Shown: piece after piece, positions 17,261-25,849 of the stretch | Numbering within the stretch: position 1 is the stretch's first letter | Layout: each line of letters begins with the position of its first letter | From: Chitinophaga qingshengii | GTDB lineage: Bacteria; Bacteroidota; Bacteroidia; Chitinophagales; Chitinophagaceae | DNA length: 64,000 nucleotides | Reading direction: 5' to 3' | Assembly (NCBI RefSeq): GCF_014529935.1 | Contig: NZ_JACVFC010000001.1 | Coordinates: forward strand, 1,674,001 to 1,738,000 | The notes under the pieces: generated by a model | What the model was told of the DNA's origin: nothing | Database searches by the model: none | The model's input: the letters and a program-made list of their open reading frames with translations, nothing else | Position numbers and translations under genes: made by a program

Positions 17261-18379
17261 ATGTTTAGTAATCTGGCCATCGATGTGGCACTGGGACTGA
17301 TATTTATTTATCTGTTATACAGCTTGTTAGCCTCCATTGTACAGGAACTGGTTGCCCGGCTATTCAACGCCCGGGCCCGGGTACTGACAAAAGCCCTGCG
17401 ACGCCTGCTGGAAGATGATGACCGCAGCAGCGATCTGGGTATCTTCGGGCGTTTCACCTTTTTTAACTGGTTTTATGAGCTGGGATGGAGTGTGGTTTAC
17501 TTCTTCGCACCCTTTCAGCACAGCCCTTTCCTGAAAAAGTTTTACCAGTCGCCTTCTATCCGTTATTTGGGAGAAAACAGCGCTTCTGCCCGCCCGGCCT
17601 ATATCAGTCCGCAGATATTTTCCCAGGCGATGGTGCACCTGTTGCGCGGGCAACCGGAAGGCCATCCATCCGAAACAGCCGCCATCCGGGAAAGCCTGGC
17701 CCATAATACCCTGAAACTGGCGCCGGATACGCTCACCCATCTGCGTAATCTCTTTGAGGATGCACATCACCAGGTACCGGCCTTCCGCGTCAATATGGAA
17801 ACCTGGTTCAATGAAACCATGACCCGTGCCAGCGGCTGGTACCGCCGCCAGACACAGGTATGGCTGCTGATACTGGGACTGGGCATTGCCGCCGCTTTTA
17901 ATGTGGATACCATCGCTATTGCCCGTATTCTCATGAAAGATAAAAACGTACGGCAACAGATGGTCCAACTGGTGGCCAACCGGGAGCCATCCTACACCGC
18001 CTTAACGGACACGCTGCTACGAAAAAATGTACTGCACCGCGATAGCAGCTACTTCCGGCAGGACACATCCGTGAATATGATGTTTAAAGACACCGCCCTG
18101 CTGGGAGTATACGCCATCCTCCGCCAGGATGCCGGCGATGCCAAAAATGTGCTGGGTATCCGCCGCGACTGCGTAACCGATACTACGGGCGGCAAAAAGC
18201 AGCTCCATTGCGGCTTTACCCATCCCTATCAGAAAAATGGCTGGCTGGTACTGGCTGGCTGGTTTATTACGGCGCTGGCGATATCGCTGGGAGCTCCGTT
18301 CTGGTTCGATCTGCTGGGCAGAGTAGTGAAGTTCCGGAACCTGCCGCCACAAACGGCGAGTAGTAATCCGGGCGTATAA
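17261..18379 (+). CDS. Hypothetical integral membrane protein
   Basis: 372 residues. One span at the N-terminus (about 8-28), one near 203-221 (VWLLILGLGIAAAF), and one near 326-345 (WLVLAGWFITALAI), with a large soluble segment between the first two that has an Arg-rich helix (ARARVLTKALRRLLEDDD). Proteins of this layout are seen in several phyla without assigned function. It is flanked by genes on other strands or with separate promoters, so it is probably single. Confidence 0.7.
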   Translation: MFSNLAIDVALGLIFIYLLYSLLASIVQELVARLFNARARVLTKALRRLLEDDDRSSDLGIFGRFTFFNWFYELGWSVVYFFAPFQHSPFLKKFYQSPSIRYLGENSASARPAYISPQIFSQAMVHLLRGQPEGHPSETAAIRESLAHNTLKLAPDTLTHLRNLFEDAHHQVPAFRVNMETWFNETMTRASGWYRRQTQVWLLILGLGIAAAFNVDTIAIARILMKDKNVRQQMVQLVANREPSYTALTDTLLRKNVLHRDSSYFRQDTSVNMMFKDTALLGVYAILRQDAGDAKNVLGIRRDCVTDTTGGKKQLHCGFTHPYQKNGWLVLAGWFITALAISLGAPFWFDLLGRVVKFRNLPPQTASSNPGV

Positions 18380-18460
18380 AGTAATATATCCGGCTGCTAA
18401 AATTCTACGTTATGGCCTCGCCACCGGTCATAAATCCCTCTATCCATGGGTTTTAAAACG

Positions 18461-18468
18461 TACTTTTG
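18461..18468 (+). promoter_or_regulatory. Candidate -7 element for the RidA-family gene
   Basis: TACTTTTG matches TAnnTTTG exactly, 31 bases before the ATG at 18500. No -33 TTTG is found at 19-base spacing. Confidence 0.4.
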
Positions 18469-18499
18469 ACTTGTCTCACCTTCTTCAAAACAACCTTTT

Positions 18500-18904
18500 A
18501 TGAAACGCACCCATTTTTCTTCCGGCGCACAATGGGAAAACAAAGTAGGTTATTCCCGTGCAGTCCGCGTAGGCAACACCATCGAAATATCCGGTACCGT
18601 AGCAACAGACAACGATAAAGTGGTAGCACCCGGTGATGCCTATGAACAAACCCGCTTTATCCTGGCGAAGGTAGAATCAGTCCTCATCTCCGCCGGCGCC
18701 TCCCTGCACGATGTCGTGAGAACACGCATGTTTGTCACTGATATTTCCCGCTGGGAAGAATATGGCCGGGCCCATGGCGAGTTTTTTAAGGCCATCAAAC
18801 CCGCTACAACGATGGTAGAAGTGAGCAAGCTGATAGATCCGGGGTATCTGATAGAGATAGAAGTTACGGCGATAGTGACGGACGAAACCCACAATCACCC
18901 ATAG
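18500..18904 (+). CDS. RidA family (YjgF/UK114) protein
   Basis: 134 residues, full family length. RidA-like proteins hydrolyse reactive enamine/imine intermediates from PLP enzymes, or have specialised related roles. The typical core is visible: VRVGNTIEISGTVA, then TRMFVTDISRWEEYG and the family strand LIEIEVTAIV. The catalytic Arg of true RidA should lie in the R-M-F-V segment (VVRTRMFV). It stands alone with its own promoter and is followed by a large inverted-repeat region. Confidence 0.88.
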   Translation: MKRTHFSSGAQWENKVGYSRAVRVGNTIEISGTVATDNDKVVAPGDAYEQTRFILAKVESVLISAGASLHDVVRTRMFVTDISRWEEYGRAHGEFFKAIKPATTMVEVSKLIDPGYLIEIEVTAIVTDETHNHP

Positions 18905-18929
18905 TTCCCAAGGTTGAAGCCTGGACTAA

Positions 18930-19097
18930 TGATTTCGCTGATTAGCGAAGATGGAAGCGAAGATTAATACCATAAAATAATAAAGCGCGAAGCTTCACAA
19001 GGATGACATTTTATCTATCCTTGTCAAGCTTCGCGCTTTGCTCCTTATAGGTTATCAGTGTATGATCCGCACTCATCTCCGCTAATCAGCGAAATCA
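18930..19097. repeat. Nested inverted-repeat element, no coding content
   Basis: Two imperfect palindromes, one inside the other. The outer arms (18930-18952 and 19075-19097) match as inverted repeats in 22 of 23 positions; they begin TGATTTCGCTGATTAGCG. The inner arms (18982-19004 and 19017-19039) also match in 22 of 23 and begin AAAGCGCGAAGCTT. The whole 168-base unit lies between the RidA stop and the rhodanese stop, so it may serve as a two-way terminator, but the outer pair looks like a small mobile or REP-like element. Confidence 0.7.
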
Positions 19098-19110
19098 GTG
19101 TAAACCACAG

Positions 19111-19407
19111 TTATGCCTGCCAGTTCAGCATACCGCCTACCAGGTTCTTCACATTAGTGAAGCCCATGGTTTCCAGCAGCATACAAGCCTGACCGCTACG
19201 GTTACCACTGCGGCAGTATACGATCACTTCCTCATCTTTCAGGTGCTCAATTTCATCTACCTGCATAGACTGTACAAGGCCCAGCGGAATATGGAAGCCA
19301 CCGATGTTAAATTCAGCACGTTCGTGCGGTTCCCGAACATCGAGGATATTCAGGGCTTCACCGTTGTCAATGCGCTGTTTCAGTTCTTCTTTTGTGATAT
19401 TCTGCAT
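19111..19407 (-). CDS. Single-domain rhodanese-like protein
   Basis: 98 residues, one rhodanese domain. The active-site loop CRSGNRS places the catalytic cysteine at 65. ILDVREPHERAEFNIGG is the family N-terminal signature. Such proteins carry persulfide sulfur (GlpE-like) or sense it. Cytoplasmic, with no signal. The gene follows the PASTA-protein gene on the same strand after about 80 bases. Confidence 0.92.
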   Translation of the reverse strand: MQNITKEELKQRIDNGEALNILDVREPHERAEFNIGGFHIPLGLVQSMQVDEIEHLKDEEVIVYCRSGNRSGQACMLLETMGFTNVKNLVGGMLNWQA

Positions 19408-19488
19408 GATGTTAAGTTTAAGTTAGTTTAAATGGTGGTTTATGTTATTGCTATTCTAATAACCTGATATCAGCGAAATCATGGCCAA

Positions 19489-20289
19489 TCAATGACCAAC
19501 AGCGGTTGAGTCTTTCACTGGTTTGGTAGCAGACAGCCACAGGTCCACGCTTTCACCGGCTCTTACCATGTTGAAGTCACCGATTTCATTTCTGCGGGTA
19601 GGTACCTGCTTGATGATAAAGGCGTTGGCGGTATCGGTTACGCCGGGATCGATGATAATAGTGCCGGCGCTCAGGTTATTGGCGTTCAGCATTTCCCTGG
19701 CTTCCGAGAAAGTGAGGCCCGTGAAATCAGGTACCGGGTTTTCGATACTACCTGTACCGCTGGAGATGATCAATGTAATATTGCTACCCTCCGCGATGGG
19801 TGTACCGGGTTTTATCCGTTTACCATTGAGTAACTGTTGTAATACCGTATTGGTAGCAAAATCCGGTTTATAGATAGTATCGCCTACATTGAGACGCATA
19901 CTTTTCAGCATCATTTCAGCGCTGCGGAAAGTGAGACCTTCCAGGTCCGGCATTTTTACCATCGGTGCCACTACCTTATTGACAGTCAGGTATATGGTGC
20001 GACCAACTTTAACCCTTGCGCCTTTATCGGGTGTTTGTACCCATACAGACAAAGGAGGAATGCTGTCTATGTAGATGGAATCTCTTACATCGGCGTCAAA
20101 TCCAGCTTTCTCCAGGATGGCCATGGCTTCTTTTACACTTTTCCCGCGCACATCCGGTACGGTCAGTTCTTCACCATGTTGGGTAATAACTCCCAGCAGT
20201 GAGAAAAACAACAGTGCCAGTCCAAAAAAGAACGCTATTACGACCAACAGGTTAATTCCGAAAGAGCGTTTGGTAATAAAGTCGAACAC
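19489..20289 (-). CDS. Membrane-anchored protein with three PASTA domains
   Basis: 266 residues: a short cytoplasmic head, one membrane span (about 13-36) and three PASTA repeats outside (about 40-107, 111-180, 184-250; for example TVPDVRGKSVKEAMAILEKAGF and PDLEGLTFRSAEMMLKSM). PASTA domains bind peptidoglycan or beta-lactams in kinases and PBPs, but no kinase or transpeptidase domain is attached here. The neighbour upstream on the same strand is D-Ala-D-Ala ligase, in keeping with a cell-wall role. Confidence 0.88.
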   Translation of the reverse strand: MFDFITKRSFGINLLVVIAFFFGLALLFFSLLGVITQHGEELTVPDVRGKSVKEAMAILEKAGFDADVRDSIYIDSIPPLSVWVQTPDKGARVKVGRTIYLTVNKVVAPMVKMPDLEGLTFRSAEMMLKSMRLNVGDTIYKPDFATNTVLQQLLNGKRIKPGTPIAEGSNITLIISSGTGSIENPVPDFTGLTFSEAREMLNANNLSAGTIIIDPGVTDTANAFIIKQVPTRRNEIGDFNMVRAGESVDLWLSATKPVKDSTAVGH

Positions 20290-20358
20290 GTTAATGATTT
20301 AGTTTTAAAAATTATGAGCTACAAATTACGGATTACGAATGTCATTCGTTGTCCGCAA

Positions 20359-21348
20359 TTATTTTTTCATGCATTCTTCCAGCACTTCACCGTAAAACTG
20401 TTGCAATGTTTTACCGGCAGCCCTTACCTGTTGCGGTACCAGGCTGTTTTCAGACTGGCCGGGCATAGTGTTGGCTTCCAGGAAGTACAGTTTGCCGGAT
20501 GTTTCTTCGTAGATGAAGTCAATCCGGGTGATGCCTTTACAGTTCAGTTTATTATACAGGGTAGATGCCGTTTTTTGCACCAGCGCGGTAATGTCGTCGG
20601 ATACCGGCGCCGGGGTGATTTCGTTGGATACGCCCGGGGTATATTTCGCCTCGTAGTCGAAGAACTCCTTGCTGCTCACCACTTCCGTGATGGGCAATAC
20701 GTTGAGCGTACCGTTGGCCCGGTAAAGACCGATGGTCAGTTCCCTGCCCTTGATAAACTCTTCGATCAGCACCTGGCTATCTTCTTTAAAGGCTTTTTCG
20801 ATGGCTGCGGGCAGTTCTTCAGCCGTTTTTACTTTAGACATGCCGATACTGCTGCCGCCTTCTGCCGGTTTCACGAAAACAGGCAACCGCAGTTCCTGCA
20901 GGATAGCAGCCGGATCATGCGGCTGGTCACGGAAGATATGCACGGATTTGGAGACGTTTACCACATCGAGGGCCGCCACCACTTTATTACAATAGCTCTT
21001 ATTGAAAGTCAGCGCGGAGGTTACCATACCACAGCTGGTATACGGGATGTCCAGCATTTCGAAGTAGCCCTGCAGACGGCCGTCTTCGCCGGGGGTACCG
21101 TGGATACCGATAAACACCGCATCAAACTTTATCTTATTACCCCCGATGTTCAGGGAGAAGTCGTTTTTGTCGATTTCATAAACGGAGCCGTCCGCAGCGG
21201 TATGGCGCCACCCCTCACGGGTAACGATAATCTTATATACGGCATACTTGCTGCTGTCCAGGTTCTTCTCTATAGTTTCAGCGCTCTGTACGGATATTAC
21301 ATATTCTCCGGAATATCCGCCGGCAACCAAGGCGATGTTCTTCTTCAT
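20359..21348 (-). CDS. ddl: D-alanine--D-alanine ligase
   Basis: 329 residues, an ATP-grasp ligase that makes the D-Ala-D-Ala dipeptide for peptidoglycan. Recognised by the N-terminal GGYSGEYVISVQSAE, the HGTPGEDGRLQGY loop, VKPAEGGSSIGMSKV nucleotide-binding stretch, and RIDFIYEETSGKLYFLEANT leading into MPG. The last motif is MPGQSENSLVPQQ. The family length is normal. It lies 69 bases upstream of the PASTA gene, so the two may be cotranscribed. Confidence 0.95.
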   Translation of the reverse strand: MKKNIALVAGGYSGEYVISVQSAETIEKNLDSSKYAVYKIIVTREGWRHTAADGSVYEIDKNDFSLNIGGNKIKFDAVFIGIHGTPGEDGRLQGYFEMLDIPYTSCGMVTSALTFNKSYCNKVVAALDVVNVSKSVHIFRDQPHDPAAILQELRLPVFVKPAEGGSSIGMSKVKTAEELPAAIEKAFKEDSQVLIEEFIKGRELTIGLYRANGTLNVLPITEVVSSKEFFDYEAKYTPGVSNEITPAPVSDDITALVQKTASTLYNKLNCKGITRIDFIYEETSGKLYFLEANTMPGQSENSLVPQQVRAAGKTLQQFYGEVLEECMKK

Positions 21349-21453
21349 AAGATAAAATACAATAAGCGGGTAAAGTTAAAGGTTATTTGTTAATTGTCAA
21401 CAGCGGGTCAGTTGGCGTTTTCATTAATTTCGGGCCGCTCTGCCGGGCGGTAC

Positions 21454-21487
21454 AAAAAAGCCGCCCGGAGATTACCGGACGGCCTTT
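21454..21487 (-). terminator. Intrinsic terminator after the ferredoxin gene
   Basis: On the minus strand a 9-bp stem (GCCGTCCGG with one G-T pair to CCGGGCGGC) is followed by TTTTTT. Confidence 0.75.
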
Positions 21488-21508
21488 TAATGAGGTGGCT
21501 CACATATA

Positions 21509-21856
21509 TTAGAGGTGCAGTCTGTCTTTCTTAGCCATCAGTTCATCTACTGTTTCCTGGTACATTTCGTCCGGTACACAGCAGTCAACCGGGCAAACAG
21601 CCGCGCACTGCGGTTCTTCATGGAAACCCTGGCATTCGGTACACTTGTTCGGCACAATATAATAGGTATCAACACTGATCGGGGCATTACGCTGATCGGC
21701 GTCCATCTGGCTTCCGTCCATCAGGGTATAGCCGCCTTTTACGGTCGTACCATCGGCCAGTGCCCATTCTACACCACCTTCGTAGATGGCATTATTGGGA
21801 CATTCCGGTTCACAAGCGCCGCAATTTATACATTCATCTGTTATCTTAATTGCCAT
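21509..21856 (-). CDS. Ferredoxin with two 4Fe-4S clusters
   Basis: 115 residues. The first cluster motif is [12 protein letters not shown] (Cys 9, 12, 15, 19); the second is in [20 protein letters not shown], with a longer spacing typical of Alvin-type (2[4Fe-4S]) ferredoxins. About 50 residues separate them, and a short tail follows. It is a soluble electron carrier. It is divergent from an acyl-CoA reductase, a pairing that may reflect a shared redox role, although reductases of that family normally use NADPH. Confidence 0.92.
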   Translation of the reverse strand: MAIKITDECINCGACEPECPNNAIYEGGVEWALADGTTVKGGYTLMDGSQMDADQRNAPISVDTYYIVPNKCTECQGFHEEPQCAAVCPVDCCVPDEMYQETVDELMAKKDRLHL

Positions 21857-21884
21857 AGAGTAAACTTTTTTAGTAGTAAGCCAT

Positions 21885-21892
21885 TAATTTTG
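21885..21892 (+). promoter_or_regulatory. Candidate -7 element for the acyl-CoA reductase
   Basis: TAATTTTG matches TAnnTTTG exactly, 55 bases before the start codon. It is five bases from an element on the other strand. Confidence 0.35.
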
Positions 21893-21896
21893 TGGA

Positions 21897-21904
21897 CAAA
21901 TTTA
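21897..21904 (-). promoter_or_regulatory. Candidate -7 element for the ferredoxin
   Basis: On the minus strand this reads TAAATTTG, an exact TAnnTTTG match, about 40 bases from the ferredoxin start. Confidence 0.4.
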
Positions 21905-21947
21905 AAATTTTCCCGGTTTAATTAAGTCAAATATTTATAACAGTTTC

Positions 21948-22946
21948 ATGAACACAGCAGAAAAAGAAGCAGCATTGGTACGCCTGGGCCAGTATCTGGC
22001 CGGCGACAGCCCGGAATTGACAGCAGTAAAGGAACGTGCTTATTTAGCCAATGGCTGGTTCACGCCTGCATTTATCGACGACTCCCTCCGCAGCATCTGC
22101 CGGTATTACCTGGCCCCGGCCGCGCTGGAAGCCTGGTTCAAACAATATCCCGCTACCGCCCTGGAGCGCAGCCCTAAAAAGGTGGGCATCGTTGTAGCCG
22201 GCAATATTCCCCTGGTAGGGTTCCACGACTGGCTCTGCGGGTTTGTCAGCGGTCACCATGTCAAAATGAAACTTTCTTCTAAAGACGAAGTCCTGATGCG
22301 CCACATACTGGATAAAATGGCCGAATGGTACCCGGAAACAGCGCAACAGACCGAAATACTCGAGATACTGAAAGATTGTGACGCCTATATCGCCACCGGC
22401 AGCAACAACTCCGCCCGGTATTTCCATTACTATTTCTCCAAATACCCGCATATTATCCGGCATAACCGTACCTCTGCGGCCATCCTTACCGGCCGGGAAA
22501 GCGCTGCTGAGCTGGAAGCCCTGGCTGACGATGTAATGCTTTACTTCGGACTGGGATGCCGCAACGTTACCAAGGTAATGGTACCCGAAGGTTATGATTT
22601 TGAGTCCCTGCTCAAAGCCCTGGGTAAATATGACTACCTGGCCGACCACCACAAGTACAAAAATAATTACGACTATAACCTGGCGCTGTTCCTGCTCAAC
22701 AACCGCCCTTACCTCACCAATGGCAGCATCCTGCTGCATGAAGCGGAATCCCTGTTCTCTCCCCTCAGTGTACTGCACTATGGCTATTATAAAGACATAC
22801 AGCAGTTACAGGAAGACATGGCCGCCCAGCCGGACCTGCAATGCCTGGTGGGACAGCAATTTACCCCCTTCGGTAAAGCCCAGCAGCCGTCGCTCACGGA
22901 TTATGCCGATGGCGTGGATACCCTGGCCTTCCTGCTGGAACTGTAG
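21948..22946 (+). CDS. Acyl-CoA reductase, LuxC-like
   Basis: 332 residues, somewhat shorter than LuxC but similar in layout to the acyl-CoA reductases annotated in many Bacteroidota. These enzymes reduce activated acyl groups to aldehydes with NADPH. Family features are IVVAGNIPLVGFHDWLCGF, HHVKMKLSSKD, the loop ATGSNNSARYF and FGLGCRNVTKV, where the cysteine (about 205) is the probable acyl-binding nucleophile. No luciferase genes are near. Product and use are unknown. Confidence 0.85.
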   Translation: MNTAEKEAALVRLGQYLAGDSPELTAVKERAYLANGWFTPAFIDDSLRSICRYYLAPAALEAWFKQYPATALERSPKKVGIVVAGNIPLVGFHDWLCGFVSGHHVKMKLSSKDEVLMRHILDKMAEWYPETAQQTEILEILKDCDAYIATGSNNSARYFHYYFSKYPHIIRHNRTSAAILTGRESAAELEALADDVMLYFGLGCRNVTKVMVPEGYDFESLLKALGKYDYLADHHKYKNNYDYNLALFLLNNRPYLTNGSILLHEAESLFSPLSVLHYGYYKDIQQLQEDMAAQPDLQCLVGQQFTPFGKAQQPSLTDYADGVDTLAFLLEL

Positions 22947-22966
22947 TCTTACTGCATTTATCCTAC

Positions 22967-23006
22967 ACAAAGGAGCAAAGATCCACTGAGGTCTCTGCTC
23001 CTTTGT
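22967..23006 (+). terminator. Hairpin after the acyl-CoA reductase
   Basis: A 15-base arm (ACAAAGGAGCAAAGA) with its near-perfect complement (one mismatch) around a ten-base loop; the T run after it is weak. It probably ends the gene. Confidence 0.6.
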
Positions 23007-23166
23007 CATTTCGTATCTTACCCGAAACTAACTTTTTGTCTTCCTTTTTGTTATATTGTCACGGCCCTGTGTTATCCTGTCAGCTTGTTTTTAGCTCTAT
23101 TTAACGATTGATATAAAAATCTGTTAAAGTAAATACAGTATCATACGTTTGATTCGTTACCGCAAC

Positions 23167-23174
23167 TAAATTTG
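23167..23174 (+). promoter_or_regulatory. Candidate -7 element for the Do-like protease
   Basis: TAAATTTG is an exact TAnnTTTG match. A TTTG lies at 23148-23151, but the spacing of 15 bases is short for a -33 box. The leader would be about 80 bases. Confidence 0.4.
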
Positions 23175-23256
23175 TATCAGGGGCATATAAATTGATCTTA
23201 CCTACGTTATTAAAAAATTACTTTATTTGGTATCACAACGCTAAACACACTATAAT

Positions 23257-24834
23257 ATGAAATTCAAGCAAATTGTTACAACAGTGTTGATCAGTGCTGT
23301 TACTGCTGTTGCTGCCATATTTGTGTATGGCAAATACTTTGAAGGCAGACACCCGGGCATTTTTCAAAACGGTTCCAATGACATTCCCGTAAACTATGCA
23401 AGGTATAACATGCCGGGCACCGACTCCAAAGTCAACGCTGTTCCCCCTTCCGATTTCGTGACTGCGGCCAAAACTGCCGTCCCCGGCGTGGTCCACATCA
23501 AAACGAAAATCAATCCCCGCCAGGTAACCAACGGACTTTCCAAAAGGCGCAGTATCCTGCAGGACCTCTTCGGTGACGAATTTTTTGGCGATGAATTCAA
23601 TGGAGGCGGAGATGGCCGTCGCTACTATGTTCCCGGCCAGATGGCCTCCGGTTCCGGCGTACTCATTTCGGATGACGGTTACATCGTGACCAACAACCAC
23701 GTGATTGCCGATGCCGATGAAATCACCGTTTCCCTGGCCAATGAAAATAAAACCTTCAAAGCCAAACTGGTAGGTACTGACCCCAGCACCGACCTGGCCG
23801 TGATCAAGATCCCCGCCAAGAACCTGCCTTACCTGCTGTATGGCAACTCCGACAACGTAGAAATCGGTCAATGGGTGCTGGCGGTAGGTTATCCGCTGAA
23901 TCTCGACGCAACCGTTACCGCCGGTATCGTGAGCGCCAAATCCCGCTCTATCGGTATTAATAAAAGCGGTGGCAGAATCAACAACTCCATCGAATCCTTT
24001 ATACAAACCGATGCTGCGGTAAACCAGGGTAACAGCGGCGGCGCACTGGTAAATACCGCCGGTGAACTGGTAGGTATCAACTCCGCCATCGCCTCTCCTA
24101 CCGGTTCTTACGCAGGTTACTCTTACGCAATCCCGGTCAACCTTATCAAAAAGGTGGTGAACGACCTCCTGAAATACGGCAGCGTTCAAAGGGCTTACCT
24201 GGGCGTTAAATACGCTTCCCCTGCTGCTATCGCTTCCATGAGCGACGACCAGCTGCGGCAGATCGGCGTTAGACGCGACGTAAACGGCGTACAGATCACC
24301 GAAGTAATGGACAACAGCTCCGCTGCGGTAGCAGGCCTGCGCCAGGGCGATATTATCACCAAAATCAACGGTGTGGACATCGCCGGTTCCTCCCAGATGA
24401 GCGAACAGATTGCCCGCTACAAACCCGGTGATAAAATCAGCATTTCCTACATCCGCGATAACAAGGAGTATACCTCCAACAATATCACGCTCCGTAACTT
24501 ACAGGGTAATACCGATGTGGTGAGAATTACCACACTCGACAGACTGGGAGCCGATCTCTCCGACCTCAGCAAGGAAGAAGCAGCTAATATTGGCGTGAAA
24601 GGCGGTGTGAGAGTTAATGATATCGGTACCGGCATCCTGAAAAAACAAACCAGTATGATACCCGGCTTCGTAATCCTGAAAGCCGGCAATACCCCGGTGA
24701 ACTCTGTGAATGCGCTCAGCACCGTGCTGGAAAAAGAAAAAAATATTCAACTGGTAGGTTTCTATCCTCAAAGAGGCGGTAATATCTACTATTATAACAT
24801 TAATATCAGCGGCGCAGGCGCAGAAAACCTGTAA
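23257..24834 (+). CDS. Do/HtrA family periplasmic serine protease
   Basis: 525 residues, the envelope protease/chaperone that clears misfolded proteins. An N-terminal membrane or signal segment (about 5-24) is followed by the trypsin-like domain with the triad His148 (TNNHVIADADE), Asp179 (STDLAVIKI) and Ser260 (NQGNSGGAL). The first PDZ domain spans about 305-400 (VAGLRQGDIITKINGVDI); a second, less typical, spans about 430-515. The length and order are those of Bacteroidota Do proteins. It is a single gene, between a candidate promoter and a strong terminator. Confidence 0.95.
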   Translation: MKFKQIVTTVLISAVTAVAAIFVYGKYFEGRHPGIFQNGSNDIPVNYARYNMPGTDSKVNAVPPSDFVTAAKTAVPGVVHIKTKINPRQVTNGLSKRRSILQDLFGDEFFGDEFNGGGDGRRYYVPGQMASGSGVLISDDGYIVTNNHVIADADEITVSLANENKTFKAKLVGTDPSTDLAVIKIPAKNLPYLLYGNSDNVEIGQWVLAVGYPLNLDATVTAGIVSAKSRSIGINKSGGRINNSIESFIQTDAAVNQGNSGGALVNTAGELVGINSAIASPTGSYAGYSYAIPVNLIKKVVNDLLKYGSVQRAYLGVKYASPAAIASMSDDQLRQIGVRRDVNGVQITEVMDNSSAAVAGLRQGDIITKINGVDIAGSSQMSEQIARYKPGDKISISYIRDNKEYTSNNITLRNLQGNTDVVRITTLDRLGADLSDLSKEEAANIGVKGGVRVNDIGTGILKKQTSMIPGFVILKAGNTPVNSVNALSTVLEKEKNIQLVGFYPQRGGNIYYYNINISGAGAENL

Positions 24835-24860
24835 TCCGCCCGCTGGGCTATGTAAAAAAC

Positions 24861-24894
24861 AAAAGGGGCTGGCCTAATAAGGTCAGCCCCTTTT
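24861..24894 (+). terminator. Intrinsic terminator after the Do-like protease
   Basis: A 14-base stem (AAAAGGGGCTGGCC with one mismatch) around a six-base loop, ending in TTTT. Confidence 0.8.
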
Positions 24895-25030
24895 AAAAAT
24901 GTACAAGTAAAGTCTGGACAAACTAACAAGTAATAGCTAGATCTATGAAAACCCATAATGAAAATAAGATAAGTATATGATGTTAGGTTACACGACCTCG
25001 TGAACAGCATATTCCTTACAGGGAACGCAC

Positions 25031-25067
25031 AAAAAAGCCGGTTAAGCGCATGGCTACCGGCTAAAAA
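25031..25067 (-). terminator. Intrinsic terminator after the LytTR regulator
   Basis: On the minus strand a GCCGGT/ACCGGC stem is followed by TTTTTT, 20 to 50 bases past the regulator stop. Confidence 0.6.
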
Positions 25068-25087
25068 TGTTGCTATGTCAGACAGAT

Positions 25088-25849
25088 TTACAGGTTAATC
25101 ACCCCTTTTAACTGGGTAAAGAACTCGTCTTTTTTGCGGGAAGAAATCGGGATATTTTTCTGATCGCTCATCACTACTGCAGTACCCAAGCCTTTAATAA
25201 TCTTCACAATATGGTGAATATTGATCAGGAAGGATTTGTGTACGCGGTAAAAACCTTTGTCAGACAACATCTCTTCATACTCTTTGAGTGATTTGGAGAT
25301 CAGGTGCGACACGTTGTTGATCAGCTGTATTTTGGTATAACTGTCGAATGCTTCACAGTAAATAATATCTTTCAGGTCAATGACATTATAACCATCGTTA
25401 ACCGGGATGACTATTTTCGAAAAAGCGTTATCATTGTTTTTAACGTAGTCTTTCAGAATGGAAGCCAGCTCATTGAGTCTTCCTTTTTTACTTTTCTTGA
25501 CCTTTTCCAATGCATCTTCCACCTCGCTCACCTTAATCGGTTTCAGCAGGTAATCCAATGCCGCAAACTTGATGGCTTGTAAAGCGTATTCCTGAAAGGC
25601 AGTGATAAAAATAACCTCAAAGTTCAGCACAGGGAACATTTCCAGCAACTGAAACCCATTGTGCGGAGGCATTTCGATATCCAGGAACAGCACGTCAATG
25701 GGGTTGTTTTTAATCATTTCTGCCGCCTCATTGATATTCTGCGCCTCTCCAACTACGGTAACATCTTTACAATAGTTCTCCAGAATATTGCGCAAAATAT
25801 GAATGTTGCGGACTTCATCGTCTACAATGGCAGCTTTTATATTACTCAT
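25088..25849 (-). CDS. LytTR-family response regulator
   Basis: 253 residues: a receiver domain (about 5-120) with the phospho-acceptor Asp57 in FLDIEMPPHNGF and KPIKVSEVEDAL at its end, then a LytTR DNA-binding domain (about 145-248; CEAFDSYTKIQL, YRVHKSFLINIHHI). Its start codon overlaps the stop codon of the sensor kinase gene by four bases (ATGA), so the pair is translationally coupled. It should act as the DNA-binding output of that kinase. Target genes are unknown. Confidence 0.95.
   Translation of the reverse strand: MSNIKAAIVDDEVRNIHILRNILENYCKDVTVVGEAQNINEAAEMIKNNPIDVLFLDIEMPPHNGFQLLEMFPVLNFEVIFITAFQEYALQAIKFAALDYLLKPIKVSEVEDALEKVKKSKKGRLNELASILKDYVKNNDNAFSKIVIPVNDGYNVIDLKDIIYCEAFDSYTKIQLINNVSHLISKSLKEYEEMLSDKGFYRVHKSFLINIHHIVKIIKGLGTAVVMSDQKNIPISSRKKDEFFTQLKGVINL

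Larger units (their letters stand above)
22947..23256 (+). other. Intergenic region before the Do-like protease
   Basis: 310 bases with no gene. The left part holds the hairpin above; the right part is AT-rich and holds an exact TAAATTTG element. Nothing else is seen. Confidence 0.5.

Noticed and set aside
20314..21393. A 359-codon open frame opposite ddl
   Set aside because: It lies almost wholly antisense to ddl, whose motifs are clear. The long frame follows from codon bias; the protein has no domain-like features.
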